Notes under the pieces: model-generated
What the model was told of the DNA's origin: nothing
Database searches by the model: none
The model's input: the letters and a program-made list of their open reading frames with translations, nothing else
NCBI GenBank assembly: GCA_963921825.1
Contig: OY997593.1
Span: 57,086,039-57,150,038, forward strand
Reading direction: 5' to 3'
Length of the DNA: 64,000 bases
Source: Erodium maritimum
Taxonomy: Eukaryota > Streptophyta > Magnoliopsida > Geraniales > Geraniaceae
Shown here: one piece after another, positions 9,419 to 21,154 of the stretch
How positions within the stretch are numbered: position 1 is the stretch's first letter
How the letters are laid out: each line of letters begins with the position of its first letter
Made by a program: the position numbers and the translations under genes

Positions 9419-11846
9419 AAGAATAAATTGAAATAATATATTATACAACATGTTATATTCAAGAAGTATCCACTCTATTTTAACATAAACAATAAGTTTA
9501 CTTTTATTGAATTATCAAAAAATACTCTATTTTTAAACTAATACTTTGAGCAAATATATGGAATATTTTAGTCACAGTAGAAATAAAACATACATAGATG
9601 AGATATAATGAAAACAAATCATATTCGCTAACTCTATTAATATAACGATTTGATTATTTGGGTTTTGAGTTTGGCCTAAGATGATGTGATGACGATAGAG
9701 GCCCTAATGTTACCGTTCACGACTTGACATGTATTGTACATGGGCACCTAAATGCAAAGTGGCCCTATAGGAGGGTCGGAATAGGTTCTGAGAGAAGTAT
9801 GTTAGGCATACAAGGAGCTCGGTGAATGGTAGAGAAGTGCAACTGATCTGAGGCTGTCGTGGTAGGGATGGGGCGCACCTTCTCTCGTGCATCCCATCTC
9901 CCTATGGGCCCCACATGGGGCTTGGCGATCAAGACCTTACCTAATTTTTGTGGATCATTGAGCACCTCACCAAAACGATCAAAATCGACGATGAGAAGTT
10001 TCTTTTTGTACCCGTGGGGAGCACGACTAAACATCCAATAGATATCATATTGGTTGTTGATTCCATTATTTGTTGGCCCTTCTTGTCCCACCACCATAAT
10101 CACGCTTCCCATTCTTGCGTGTCCCACCACCATGATAAGATCTGGTTGTACGGATCCCGAACCCCCCATAGAGCACGAAGACCTATTAGAAGAAATGGAG
10201 AAATAAATAACAACACAGATCATATGGAAGGAGACAGGGATCGCGAGGGAGGCTTGAGAATCTGTCCGGATGTTAGAAATAATGCGTTGTAACAATGTCA
10301 ACGCCGCTATAAAACCCTATAATAAGGCAAGAGAGGCGGAGGCTTCTACATTATTGGTTATCTTTACAACTTAGTTATATATTATAGAAAATTTATATAT
10401 TATTAGTAAAAATGAGAGAGCAAACAACGACGAGTAGGCTTTGTGCCGCCGCTGATTTTCTGGTTTTAGACTTGATCCAAGCCATGATTATGGCTTTGTG
10501 TGTGGGTTTTGAGCACTTGATCATACCCTTGTCTCCTCTGCTAGTGCTTTTGGTGTGAGGTTCGAGCATTGAAGATAAGATGGAGGGTGGCAAAGATCTC
10601 CACAACCACTTGATGGCGACGACACCATCTCTCTCCAACAGTCACGAGACCGGAGTTCTCTGTTCCGGCTTGTTGGGCAATTCCCCTCCTTGTTGGTCGA
10701 CGTTGGTTCCGTTCGTGATCTCGATGGCGGCGGAAGTGGGGCAAGTCCTCTCCGCGCAGGCGGTAGCAGGTATTCCTCCGATGAAATCAACGACGGGAGG
10801 AAGAACGACTCGTTTTTTGGGTCCAACGTGGAAACCACGAGGCCTCGATCGCCATATTCTGGCCCTCTAGAAGTCGTCTTGACGCTGGTGGAGGAACGTC
10901 ACAGTGGAAGGGATGGAGTACCGACTTAACACGGGGGCGGGAAAACGTGGGGTCGACGTGAGTGACACGGGACGTTTAGGGTTCCGAGCTAAAGACCTCA
11001 CGAGTTGGGTCCTCAGCTTCCTTTGATGGGCCGGGACCTAGTGGAAGTTGAAAATTAGGACCATGGAAATCAGCATTCGGCCCGTAGTGAGGTGGGGGCC
11101 CAGAGGCTCTCTGAATAGGTCGAATGGGTCGACCCGATGTCATTTAAGTATGGGGGCATCCAAGTTTGAAACCGGATCGGGTAGAATCCATCCACACGAT
11201 CAGAAGAGAACTCAATTGCAGCGACGAGAGGTTATAAGCACACTCGCCTCGCCGAATGAGTATGAAGTGGTCCAGTGGTGGGTTGGCCAGTATCACAGCC
11301 CCATTGGATGTAAGGTGCAGAGGTTCAACCAAGATCTGGTATAGTACTCCCTTATCTTCTCGGAGGCCAGCAATCCCGCGTTATGGAGTCCTATTTTTAT
11401 CATTCCAGGAAGAACGACGCACGTTAGCATCCTGGGGGAGTATTCAGTCCTCTATAATATTTCTCCAAAAATGGGTCCGTTCTACCTTAGTTTTCAGTCC
11501 ATATATGTTGTATCGGTGTCGATAGACGCTACCACAACATCTCCTTCTAAACATCTCAGCGAAACGGTTCGATACAATGAGCTAGTTGATTATTTATTTT
11601 GATTAACTGATGTTAGCTTTACTTTCTAAGTACTCTATGTATGGTGTTGTGTAGTTCACCTATTATTTATTATTCTATTTTTATAATATCAAATCGTTTT
11701 TTCGTCAAAAAAATAACTTAGATATAACTTTTTCTTTATTCTACTTTTATAATATCAAATCATTTTTTTCGTCAAAAGAAAACTTAGATACAACTTTTTC
11801 TTTATTTCGTACATTTTAACTATTCAATTTTTCACAAAAAAAAAAA
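9419..11846. other. No recognisable gene; unidentified ORF-bearing sequence
   Basis: 9640-10330 contains a 178-codon minus ORF (9765-10301). 10390-11060 has GC-rich overlapping ORFs on both strands. 11048-11530 has ORFs of 98 and 89 codons. None shows a domain I recognise. The CG-rich, overlapping frames resemble 5' or ORF1 regions of plant LINEs, but no poly(A) tail or target duplication was found. From 11580 to 11846 the DNA is AT-rich, with a near-duplicate pair around 11690-11800 (tataatatcaaatc followed by tttttcgtcaaa). Confidence 0.35.
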
Positions 11847-12657
11847 CTAGGAGCTGCGCAGCTTCCTGCCCCTCCCCCTCTTTCCCCACCATTGAAGCCC
11901 TTGATTCCAAACTTTCGGATTACTCTTGATGGGTGAAACACTACCCATGATTGGGTTCAACAGTACCCTTGCTAGTGTTTTATTTACCACAACCTCTTTT
12001 TTCATCCGTCTTCGTCGTCGTCCAGCTTTGCTGGTCGCCGCCGCTCGTTCAGCCCATCCCATGACCTCTTCCTCGTCTCGCGCTACCGACCTTGCGTCGC
12101 CGGATCGGCCATTTCTGCCGTTCACCGTCCCCGTTCCGTTTGCCTCGTCTGCACCAGCGCCATGGAGTCTGTTCAACTGAATTGTCTCGCAGGTACACAA
12201 CCATCCCCGTTGGGATTTCTCCCCGACATCACCTCCTCGTCGCCGCCTTCCGTCAGATCCATCCCTCCATCGTTTGAGACTCGGAGTCTCATCGACAACG
12301 AACCCTCGTCTTGGAAGGACAAGTCGGGCTCGGCCGAAGAGGGGGCTATCGTCCTTTATGAGCCCCAGTCGCTGGTGCCCTTGCGTCGGTCTTATGCTGA
12401 AGTCAGTATAAAGGAGGACCAGATGAAGAAGGCGGAGGCTGGCAGCCTCCTTTGAATGAATGAACCGACCCGGCAGGGGTGAGTTTGGCCGCTGCTGGCC
12501 TATACCTACAGACCCGGGACAACCAGTGCCGGGCAACCTGCATCAACAGCTCAGTATTATCGTTTGCTTTACATTTATTCTGTTTATCGTTGGAATAATT
12601 TATATTCCGTTTTGGGTAGGACTTTTTACTTTATGTCTCGTTGTTTTGAGACGTTGG
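11847..12657. other. Unidentified GC-rich sequence, possibly a LINE 5' or ORF1 piece
   Basis: Overlapping ORFs exist on both strands (229 codons minus, 97 and 84 codons plus) but none has a known motif. The TC-rich plus-strand composition resembles 5' parts of the non-LTR insertions further right. The segment ends at the TAA target site of the Harbinger element at 12661. Confidence 0.3.
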
Positions 12658-12660
12658 TAA

Positions 12661-14931
12661 GAGCATGTACAACGGAACGCACCCACGCCCCACTCAGCGC
12701 GCGCGAGGACCGCGGCACGCAGGCCGTGCTATGGAGGCCGAAAAACGCGCTCCCGCTCCCGCCCCCCGCTCCGTGTTCCGCGTGCCCCGATTGCTGGCCG
12801 TTGGCCGCTCCCGCTCTCCGCACGCCCTCGCTGCGCTGGCAGCCTGTGGTGGCGCCACGTGGCCCGACCATTGGCAACGGTAACTAACGGCTATTTTTTT
12901 TAATTCAAAAATCAGCAAAAAAAACCCTATAAATACCCATCTTCACTCTCATTTTTTCGACACCACTCTATACTTTCACTCTCCAACTTCACTTTCATCT
13001 TCCCAAATTTTCCTCTCTCGTTTCAATTATTCGCGTGAAAAATGTCGGGCGACGCTGGGTCTCGTGTACATTCAGCTGGTGACGAAGTAGGATTCACCGA
13101 GGACGAACTGGGACGAGGTTTCGGAGACATTCTAACGGGCAATCGCGACTACTCCCCAAACTCGCAACCGGGGTCGAGTTCAGGTAAGTGCAAACTTATT
13201 ATTTATGTAAGGTAATTTTGTTAATTAATTTATTGTATTAATGCATTCTATTCATTTTTTAAGTGATGTATTATATTAATGCATTCTATTCATTTTTTTA
13301 GTAATTTATTATATTATTAATGCATTGTTAATTAATTTTTTGTATAAATTTTTTGTAATAGGCCAATACCGTCCCCAACAATATCAAATGGCGCCAGGGT
13401 TTCAGATGCGATCACAGTTTGGTATGTACGCACAAGGGTTCCAGACGCCACCGTATGGGATGCCCCCGCAAGGGTTCTCGATGCCAACCCAATTCTACAA
13501 CTACGAGGGGCACCCACTACCCGACGTACAAACCCCTCAACCATCCTCTTCCGAACCTTCCCAACGCCGAGCCCGAGCCCCTGCCCGAGCCCAACCCCGA
13601 GGCCAACCCCAAGAACCAGACCCGGATGGCCGGACATTCAGCAAGCAAGAGGACCACCACCTCATAACTTGCTGGTTGAGTACTACGAAAGACGCCGTCA
13701 AGGGCAACTCTCAAACCGGCACCACATTCTGGTGCTCTGTTACGAAGAAATACAACTCGAAGGGAGGTTTCCCAGAGCGACGCTGGGAAGCTATCAAGAA
13801 ACGTTGGGGCAGAGGTTCCTCTCAGACAAAGAGGTTCCTCGGCTATTTGAAGAGGTCCAAGGATGAGAATCCGAGCGGCGCCAACCAGACAGAGCACATG
13901 AAACGTGCGAAGGAACTGTGGGAGGAGGCAGGGAAAGTGGTGAGAGACCACCCACTAAAGTTCGACCTGTATCATAGGGTGGAGAGGCTCGAGGGCGTCT
14001 CGAAGTTCACTGCCCATGAGGGCACAATGGGAAATGTCCGCCGTCAAGTACGCCAACAACGACAGCGGTTGGATGAGGCTGGGGCTTATAGCTCAACCTC
14101 ACCCACAAGCACAGGGGAGGAGGGCACACATATCAGTGGTGAGTCCCAACCACCAGAATGGGGAGGAAGAGACAACTACGAGGGGACTCAGGTCCCTCTC
14201 AGCGACACACATTCCCATCCCCTGAGGCCGCCCCAAGTCCCTCTCGCCGACCGCAAGGGAAGAAGGCAGCGAAGGCCGCAAAGAAGGGGACCGTCCTCAC
14301 AGCCCAAATGTCTGCCTTCGCCGAGCTGGAACGTTCACGTGGCGAACAACACGTAGAAAGGCATCGCCTGATACAGACATTAACCCAACAGTGGGAAACA
14401 AACATCGCCACCTACAAGGAGGTTCTGGGGGCGGATACATCTTCCTACGACGAAGAGGATATGGCAGACCATAAGTTTTTCAAGTCCGAATTGCGACAAC
14501 TCATAGCCACCCTTAAAGCCCAAATCGATGATCTTCGACGACAACCCCCACCAGCGGATGTCGGCCCAACAGGCGATGATTCTTGAACTTGTATTTTGTT
14601 TTGGGTTGTATTAAAAGGGGTTGAATAAAATTTAAAGTTCAATTATATTCGTGTTAAATTTATTTATGTATTATTTATTGTCATTAATTATTTATTTCCA
14701 AAATTGTTTAAATTATAAATAATTTAAACGGTTTCTAATAACGAATTAAATAAAACACGAAAATATCAAATAATAATCCAGTCAGCACTGTTCTGCACTC
14801 CCAGGACCTCAGAGGTCCTTTCTGTTCTAGAACACCCACTTTTCTGCACTCCCACTCCCTCACTTTTGTCCAGTCAACACAAGGGTCTCAGGGTCAGGGT
14901 CTCACCCAGGGCCTTTCTGTTGTACATGCTA
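12661..14931 (+). mobile_element. PIF/Harbinger element with ORF1 only, 2271 bp
   Basis: The ends are GAGCATGTACAACGG (left) and the inverse of TAGCATGTACAACAG (right), differing at two of fifteen positions. Both sides are flanked by TAA (12658-12660 and 14932-14934), the expected 3-bp target duplication. Inside are a GC-rich 5' subterminal region, a TATA box (12927-12935), a two-exon ORF1 and an AT-rich 3' region. There is no transposase gene, so this copy would depend on an autonomous relative. Confidence 0.88.
13042..14586 (+). pseudogene. Harbinger ORF1 (Myb/trihelix DNA-binding protein), frameshifted
   Basis: Exon 1 is 13042-13183. A GT-AG intron runs 13184-13361 and exon 2 starts at 13362, joining in phase. 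The protein begins with an acidic, Gly/Ser-rich leader. It continues through a Gln/Pro/Met-rich stretch and an Arg/Pro-rich hinge to a Myb/trihelix domain (FSKQEDHHLITCWLSTTKDA ... RRWEAIKKRWGR). Then come FDLYHRVERLEG and a basic, coiled-coil-like C-terminus. The frame shifts once between about 14158 and 14230: the C-terminal part (GKKAAKAAKKG to PTGDDS, ending 14586) is in the next frame. ORF1 proteins of this family bind element ends and assist the transposase in the nucleus. With one frameshift as the only visible lesion, this copy is fairly young. Confidence 0.8.
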
Positions 14932-14934
14932 TAA

Positions 14935-15599
14935 GGGGATGTCCCAAGTCTTTGTCTACGATGTCAAGTAGGTTATCTTTATGGGTCAATGAGCGCTGGG
15001 CTTGTTACGGTCGGTTCAGACAAATATTTAGAACCTTGGACAATTACGTCCTACCTTATTTGATTCTTTATTTAAAATAATGCATTTTCTCAGTCACCAG
15101 TTTCTAAAAAAACAAAACTATTCAATTTTCTACCTTTAACCTTTTCGCAAGAATTGAGATGAGTCCGAAAGAAAGAGGAAAGCGAAGATAAAGAGTATTT
15201 CAATAAATAACATGAAAAGACTAGAGATGATTAGACGAGAAAAATATACTATTTTATTAGGAAAGCAAAAATATACTATTTTAGTTGAGCGTGTTTTTTT
15301 TTTCCTCACCCATATGGCCATATCACTTGAAGGACATCCAGCTGTCTTCTCCATATACCATTTTCCTCTCCCCATTATTGTAACATGTAAATTGTAACAA
15401 TGCTTCTTCTACATTGTCCACTACTACTCTCCCCCTCTCTCTACCCACCTCATTCTCCTTTCCCTTCTCTTTCTCTCTACTGGCTTTACTGTCTCACTGC
15501 AGCAACATATGTACTGTAATCAGCATTGAAATCCCCTAATCCTCTCTGTTCAGAGTCTCCTTTGTTTAATATGTACGGGAATAGCTATATAATTTCATA
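14935..15599. other. Intergenic, no gene seen
   Basis: AT-rich sequence with CT-rich tracts at 15420-15490. Short ORFs lack motifs. The right part may hold distal 3' sequence of the arabinogalactan-protein gene. Confidence 0.45.
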
Positions 15600-15832
15600 A
15601 AAACACACACATTCACAGTCAGAAAATAAGGATACCATTAACAATAAAGAATCCATAATACCTCACACTAATTAACAAAATAAATAATAATGATAACACC
15701 AAACAGTAACAGTAAGAGGAGATCCGTCCAATCAACAGCCTAACAGAAATCAAATATAATCACCACCACCGTAAATAAATTATTCACTCACATTTACTCA
15801 ATAAAAACCCTACATCACACACACCCTCAGAT

Positions 15833-16207
15833 CTACAGCAACAAAGCGGCGGCCGCCAGGACTGCGGCGCCAGATCCGGCGGCGAACACTCTGTTCAATG
15901 TGGCAGCGCTTGGAGCGGCATCGGGGGTGGAGGCTGGAGGGGCGCCGATGGAAGGACCGGAGGGGGCGCTGGCGGGGGCGGTGGGAGGAGCCGGAGGAGA
16001 CGAGGCGGGGCTGGAGGAGGGGGGCGTTGCGGAGGGAGCGGGGGTCTCGACCGTGGGAGGAGACGCTGTGGGAGGAGACGCTGTGGGTGCTGAAGCAGGC
16101 GGCGACTTGGTCGGGGAGGTTGTAGGCGCGGCGGCGGGGGCCTGAGCGACGGCGGAGGAGGCTACCAGAGCGAAGAGGGCGAGGAAGAGAATGGTGGAGC
16201 GAGCCAT
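15833..16207 (-). CDS. Classical arabinogalactan protein (GPI-anchored AGP)
   Basis: The ORF encodes 124 aa with no intron. Residues 1-21 form a signal peptide ending SSAVA. The mature part begins QAPAAAP and is almost entirely Pro, Ala, Ser and Thr with AP, SP and TP dipeptides, including TSPTKSPP and repeated TASPPT. Such dipeptides direct proline hydroxylation and arabinogalactan addition. The last 25 residues (GSGAAVLAAAALLL end) form a hydrophobic tail expected to be replaced by a GPI anchor. Length and order match classical AGPs, which are plasma-membrane and wall proteoglycans with roles in growth and signalling; the specific role cannot be read from sequence. A TATA box and an ABRE-like motif lie upstream on the minus strand. 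Overlapping plus-strand ORFs are shadows of the repetitive GC-rich coding sequence. Confidence 0.92.
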   Translation of the reverse strand: MARSTILFLALFALVASSAVAQAPAAAPTTSPTKSPPASAPTASPPTASPPTVETPAPSATPPSSSPASSPPAPPTAPASAPSGPSIGAPPASTPDAAPSAATLNRVFAAGSGAAVLAAAALLL

Positions 16208-16277
16208 TTCAGCGTTAACTCGGTAGGTTGTAGAGTGGAGAGAGAAAGTGAATTAAAGAGAGGGAGAGAGAGGTGTG

Positions 16278-16328
16278 TTATATAGGGAAGGAGGGAGGTA
16301 GAGAGGCTCTCGAGCTTGACTACGTGGC
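16278..16328 (-). promoter_or_regulatory. AGP core promoter: TATA box and ACGT motif
   Basis: On minus, CTATATAAC (around 16278-16285) lies about 70 bp upstream of the start codon. GCCACGTA (16321-16328), an ACGT-core element of the ABRE/G-box type, lies about 40 bp further up. The leader between TATA and ATG is rich in CT repeats. Confidence 0.6.
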
Positions 16329-16329
16329 A

Positions 16330-18187
16330 CTTGGAAATGGAAATTGTTTCTTTCCTCGATCATATCATACTGGCGCGTAATCATCATCCATGAAAATAGA
16401 GCATTTATTTATTTATTTAAACGATAAACGTAACCATATAAAAAAAAAGGAAGATTTAACCTGATATAAAGTGGGAAAAAATTACCAAACAATAGTTATA
16501 AAAACATAAAATAAAAACATTTCCAATATTACGAGGCGAAAAAAACAAGCAGTAAAAGTAAAAACTCATAATGTCTAAAATATGACGTTGCGATAACGTC
16601 CGAAAAAACAGATACATCAAATTCAAATGGAAATCTAGGATTGAGTGAGTCCATTTTCGAATAATTGGCGTCGAGACGGACTCTATAATCTTCCAAGGAT
16701 TCAGCATATGTCGTCCTCTCTTTTAATGATAATGAAGGGCTCCATGAACACGAGAGTGATGGCTCCCGAGATGGTAGAAGAGTACCATGTCAGAACTTGG
16801 TGAGACCACTGCCACCAGACGTCCAATGAGACAGTGTTGCTTGTCGAACACTCACCGGACCATGAGATCCTAATTGATCTAGGCGAAGGTACTTGCTTCC
16901 CCCGTCATTGCTCATGACCTTTCGGATTCTGCGTCCAGGAAGTCCCCCACAAAAGTTTTTCCGTCCCTAGAGGGATCCCGGAGCTAGCCTGGGAAGTCCC
17001 TCCGGCCTCACTCAGGCCAGCCACGGCGGCACCACACCAGGACATCGATCTAGCTTGTTGATTTCATGTCGTCCGAAGTCTTTGTTCCTCCACTATTCTG
17101 AACGCAAGAGGTCCTATGTTTTGACGACCACTAGCACAGATCTGGAACCGAAAAGGCTAGTCCCCGTATCCTGACTTGTCGTCGTGTTCCCTAATCTCGC
17201 CACCCATCCTTCATCGGTGCTCTCCTTCGTACCACTGAGGATGCCAAAACTTTGAGGACTCACCAAGATCCTCCAAACAAGAGGGCTCCCACACCCTAAG
17301 GTCGTCGTGAAGTCGTTGCTCAGAGTCGGGGCACCACCTCCACCGCCACCACGTTGCATAGGAAACCTGGTCCTCGCTGATGACGATTGTAATCGAAAAA
17401 AGACTGAAGCTCGTGGATTCTTCTCCCCGAGGACAACGTCAATTTTCCGATTGTAGGCACGATGTGGACCATTCTCGATCTACAACTGAATGCCCTCATA
17501 GCACTGTCACAAAACCCATCTCCATTGATGGAGATGTTTGAGTGACGCACGACCATGATTGTCTTGCCATACGTTGGATTTCATTTGGTGAAGGAGATGG
17601 TATTACCGATGGCTGCTCCAGTAGACAAGGAAGGAAAAGAGCTCATCTGCAAGTGTTGATCCTCGCATTCGCCATATTTAGGGTTCCTCTACTTGAAAGA
17701 GTAGTTTGTTTATAACTACGATGCATTTGATTAATTTACTTTATTTAAATTAACTATCTTTCATTTTATTATGTTCTTCCATCGGTAATTTGTATCAAAT
17801 CACCCTAAACTTTTTTCCTTCTCTTATAATAAGATAATTAAACTTAACTCCAATTTACTATACTTGAGTTGTGTATATATATCGTATTTATTTTCACATT
17901 ACTCCCCTGTCGTCTTGAAATTACATAAAAAAAAATAAAAACTTCAAGGTACCACCCATAAAATTTATTTAGTTAGAATAGTTATGTAAAAATAGAATAC
18001 AATTAGATGGAGTTTTTTTTTTTGAAAATCAATTAGATGGAGTTAAGTATGATTGTCCTTATATTTTTTATGAAATGAATTATTTTTTCTTAAAATATAA
18101 AAAAATGATATATTAGGTAACATAACTTATGGCTAGGAAGGCGACAATTGAAAATGAAATTACAATTTGTGCAAAAATAATGAAAGT
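16330..18187. other. Intergenic with probable decayed retroelement
   Basis: 16720-17700 has higher GC and minus ORFs (81 and 78 codons) in shifted frames, typical of a decayed coding element, but no diagnostic motif was found. 17700-18187 is AT-rich with a short tandem duplication of aattagatggagtt around 18002 and 18031. No host gene was seen. Confidence 0.35.
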
Positions 18188-18590
18188 TGTTGAAAGTTGA
18201 TCCAAATTCAAGTTATTTTGTGGCTTGGTTACCAAGCAACCAAATTCAGGAAATTGTCTTGACCTGATTAGCAAATAATCAATTTAGGGAATTTATGCCC
18301 TGTTTCTCAAATTGGGTCTTAATTGTAGAGATTTTTTATTTCCCTATTGTGTATGAAGTATCTCTACACCACCCCTATAAATACTACCTATAAGCTGCCA
18401 TGAGGGATAAGTTGAATCAGTGTAAATCTCTGGCATTGTGTAAACACTCTCCATATAGTGAAGTTTTGTTGGTCGGGGCCCGTGGTTTTTTCCTCTCCGT
18501 TGTTTGGAGGGGTTTTCCACGTTATATCGTTGTGTTCTTCGCGTTTTGGTTTTTGATCTATTTCGTTTTACTGTCTATCGGTTTATAACA
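18188..18590 (+). mobile_element. Copia 5' LTR, about 400 bp
   Basis: The LTR begins at a plausible TGTTGA and ends in ACA just before an initiator-Met primer binding site. A TATA box (TATAAATA, 18376-18383) sits within it. The left boundary is inferred from the TG...CA rule and typical length, since no second LTR survives for comparison. Confidence 0.6.
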
Positions 18591-18592
18591 AG

Positions 18593-18609
18593 TGGTATCA
18601 GAGCCTGGT
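18593..18609 (+). other. Copia primer binding site (initiator Met tRNA)
   Basis: TGGTATCAGAGCCTGGT complements the 3' end of plant initiator methionine tRNA and lies two bases after the LTR end, the standard position for starting minus-strand synthesis. Confidence 0.85.
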
Positions 18610-18634
18610 TGTTCAATCTAGGTTTTCTGACGAT

Positions 18635-21154
18635 ATGGCGTCATTGAAATTTGATCTACCGTTCCTAGACTACACCACACGATTTTCTCTGTGGCAAGTA
18701 AAGATGCGGGCCGTTCCTGACCTTTATGATGCGTTGGATGGATTCAACAAGAAGGATTCGAATAAGTGGACCGATGATGAGAAGCGTAAGGATCATAAGG
18801 CTTTATCTCTTATTCATCTTCATCTATCAAATAATATTTTGCAGGATGTACTGTTGGAGAAAACTGCAGCAGCGCTTTAGCTCAAGCTGGAATCAATCTG
18901 CATGTCCTAAGATCTGACCAGTAAGTTGCACGTGAAGATGAAGTTGTTCACGCACAAACTGCAAGATGGTGGCTCTATACTCGATCACCTAGCGGTCTTT
19001 AAGGAGATCGTTTCTGATTTATAGTCCATGGAGGTAAAGTATGATGATGAAGATCTAGGTCTACTACTCTTATGTTCATTGCCTAGTTCTTTTGCAAATT
19101 TCTGAGATACCATATTATTGAGCCGCGATGAACTAACTCTTGCGGAAGTATATGAGGCCCTTCAGCAGAGGGAAAAGATGAAACTTGTGGTAAAGAGAGA
19201 AGGATCATCATCCTCCAAGGGAGAAGCTCTGCAGGTACGTGGGAGGACCGAGTAGAGGAACAACAACTATGGAAGCAGAAATAAGAGCAAGAGCGGGAGA
19301 GGTCATTCTAAGTCCAAAGGAGGCGACAAGTTCTGCAAGTACTGTAAGAAAAAAAATCACACTATTGAAGATTGTTATAGGCTACAGAATAAGGAGAAAA
19401 GGAGCGGTACGTACAAACCGAAAAATAATTCTGATGGTGATGGTAAGGCCTCCGTTGTTTTCAACGATAATTGTGATAGTGATTGCTTAGTTGTGTTTGC
19501 TAGTTGTGTTTCTACTTATGATGAATGGATTCTTGATACTGCTTGTTCATTTCATATCTGATGTAACAAAGACTGATTCAGTTCTTATAAGTCTATGCAT
19601 AGTGGAGATGTGGTGCGTATGGGAGATGACAACCCACGTGAGATTGTGGGCATAGGCTTCGTTGAGATCAAGAGGCATGACGTCATGGTACGCACACTGA
19701 CGGATGTGAGACACGTACCAACCATGGAGAGAAACCTCATCTCTCTCAACACTCTTGACGATGAAGGGTACAAGTACTCTGGTTCACAGAAAATTCTAAA
19801 GGTATCAAAAGGCTTTCTCGTTCACATGATAGGTGATATGAATACTGCAAGAATATATGTTCTTAGAGGTAGCACTTTAAATGGTTCTGCTACTGATGCT
19901 GTTATTTCTGATGAACCTAGTAAAGCTAATTTGTGGCACAAGCGCCTTGGACATATGAGTGAACATGGCATGGCAGAGTTGATCAAGAGAGATTTACTTG
20001 ATGGCTGCAACATGAGTAAGTTGGAGTTTTGTGAGCACTGCATTTTTGGTAAACATAAAAGAGTTAAATTCAATGCTTCCGTTCATACCACCAAAGGGAT
20101 ATTAGATTATGTGCATGCTGATGTTTGGGGACCTTCCCGTAATACTTCTCTTGGTGGTGCAAATTACATGTTTACTATTATTGATGATCACTCTAGAAAA
20201 GTGTGGCCTTATTTTCTAAAACATAAATCTGATGTGTTTGATGCTTTTAAGAAGTGGAGAGTTATGGTGGAGAAGAAGGTAAAAGTGTTTCGTACTGACA
20301 ATGACATGGAGTTTTGTTTAAATGATTTTGACAACTATGGTAGCAACGAAGGCATTGTAAGGCACCACACCATCCCGTCCACGCCTCAACAGAATGGTGT
20401 GGCTGAGCGCATGAACCGAAGCATCATCTCTAAGGCTCGCTGCATGATTTCTAATGCTCGTATGAGTAGACGCTTTTGGGCTGAAGCAGCCTCCACCGCC
20501 CGCTACTTAATAAACAGGTCTCCTAGCATTCCACTTGATGATAAAACTCCCATTGAGGTATGGTCTGGTTCACCTGCTGATTATTCACTGTTGAGAGTTT
20601 TGGGTTGCACTGCTTATGCACACGTTGATAATGGAAAGTTAGAGCCTAGAGCTGTCAAGTGTGTGTTTCTTGGTTATGGCTCAGGAGTAAAGGCATATAA
20701 GATATGGAATCCTGAAACTAAAAGAATTTTGTTGAGCCGAAATGTTGTTTTTAATGAGGCTGTCATGTTAAATGATAGTTCCTCTATAGATGTCTCTGAT
20801 GTTCTTGATGTTGCTATTTTTTCTGATGATGAGCAACAAAGGATAAGCGTGCAGGTGGAGCACCTGAACAACAAAGTAAATGAGGTTGTTGAAAATAATG
20901 AAAATGATGACATTGGTGTTCAGCTTACACCACATGTTTTGTAGCAAACAAATTATTTCATTGCTGCTGCTAGACCGAGGAGAAACAAAGGTCCTCGCCC
21001 TCGTTTAATTGAACAATGTAACGTTGTTCATTATGCTTTGAGTTGTGTTGAACATGTGGAGCATGATTATGATAGTCCTGGTGATATGATGACAAAGCCA
21101 GTTCTTGTTGCTAAGTTTGAGCTTTGCTCAAGCTTAGTTGGTATAACTATTTAA
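18635..21154 (+). pseudogene. Copia gag-protease-integrase remnant, RT deleted
   Basis: The gag start is MASLKFDLPFLDYTTRF with SLWQVKMRA. Gag continues with scattered stops to a CCHC knuckle (CKYCKKKNHTIEDC, 19334-19375). The protease motif is WILDTACSFH (about 19530-19558). From 19595 a 449-codon open frame covers the integrase: zinc-binding HKRLGHMSEHG and CEHCIFGK, then catalytic D in DVWGP, D in RTDND and E in NGVAERMNRS. It runs into the linker (IEVWSGSPADYSLLRV, FLGYGSGVKAYKIW). After the stop at 20944 the frame jumps to the polyprotein's extreme C-terminus (DMMTKPVLVAKFELC, 21086-21130). Reverse transcriptase and nearly all of RNase H are therefore deleted. This is a TNT1-94-like element and cannot move by itself. 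Confidence 0.88.

Noticed and set aside
9765-10301. 178-codon minus ORF as a host gene
   Set aside because: No signal, domain, promoter or splice context was recognisable; base composition resembles surrounding repeat debris. Left as unidentified.
15898-16145. Plus-strand ORFs rich in Gly, Ala, Trp and Arg
   Set aside because: Antisense shadows of the arabinogalactan-protein gene.
18593-18609. tRNA-like TGGTATCAGAGCC words, also near 54917 and 61341
   Set aside because: These are primer binding sites of retroelements, not tRNA genes; no cloverleaf surrounds them.
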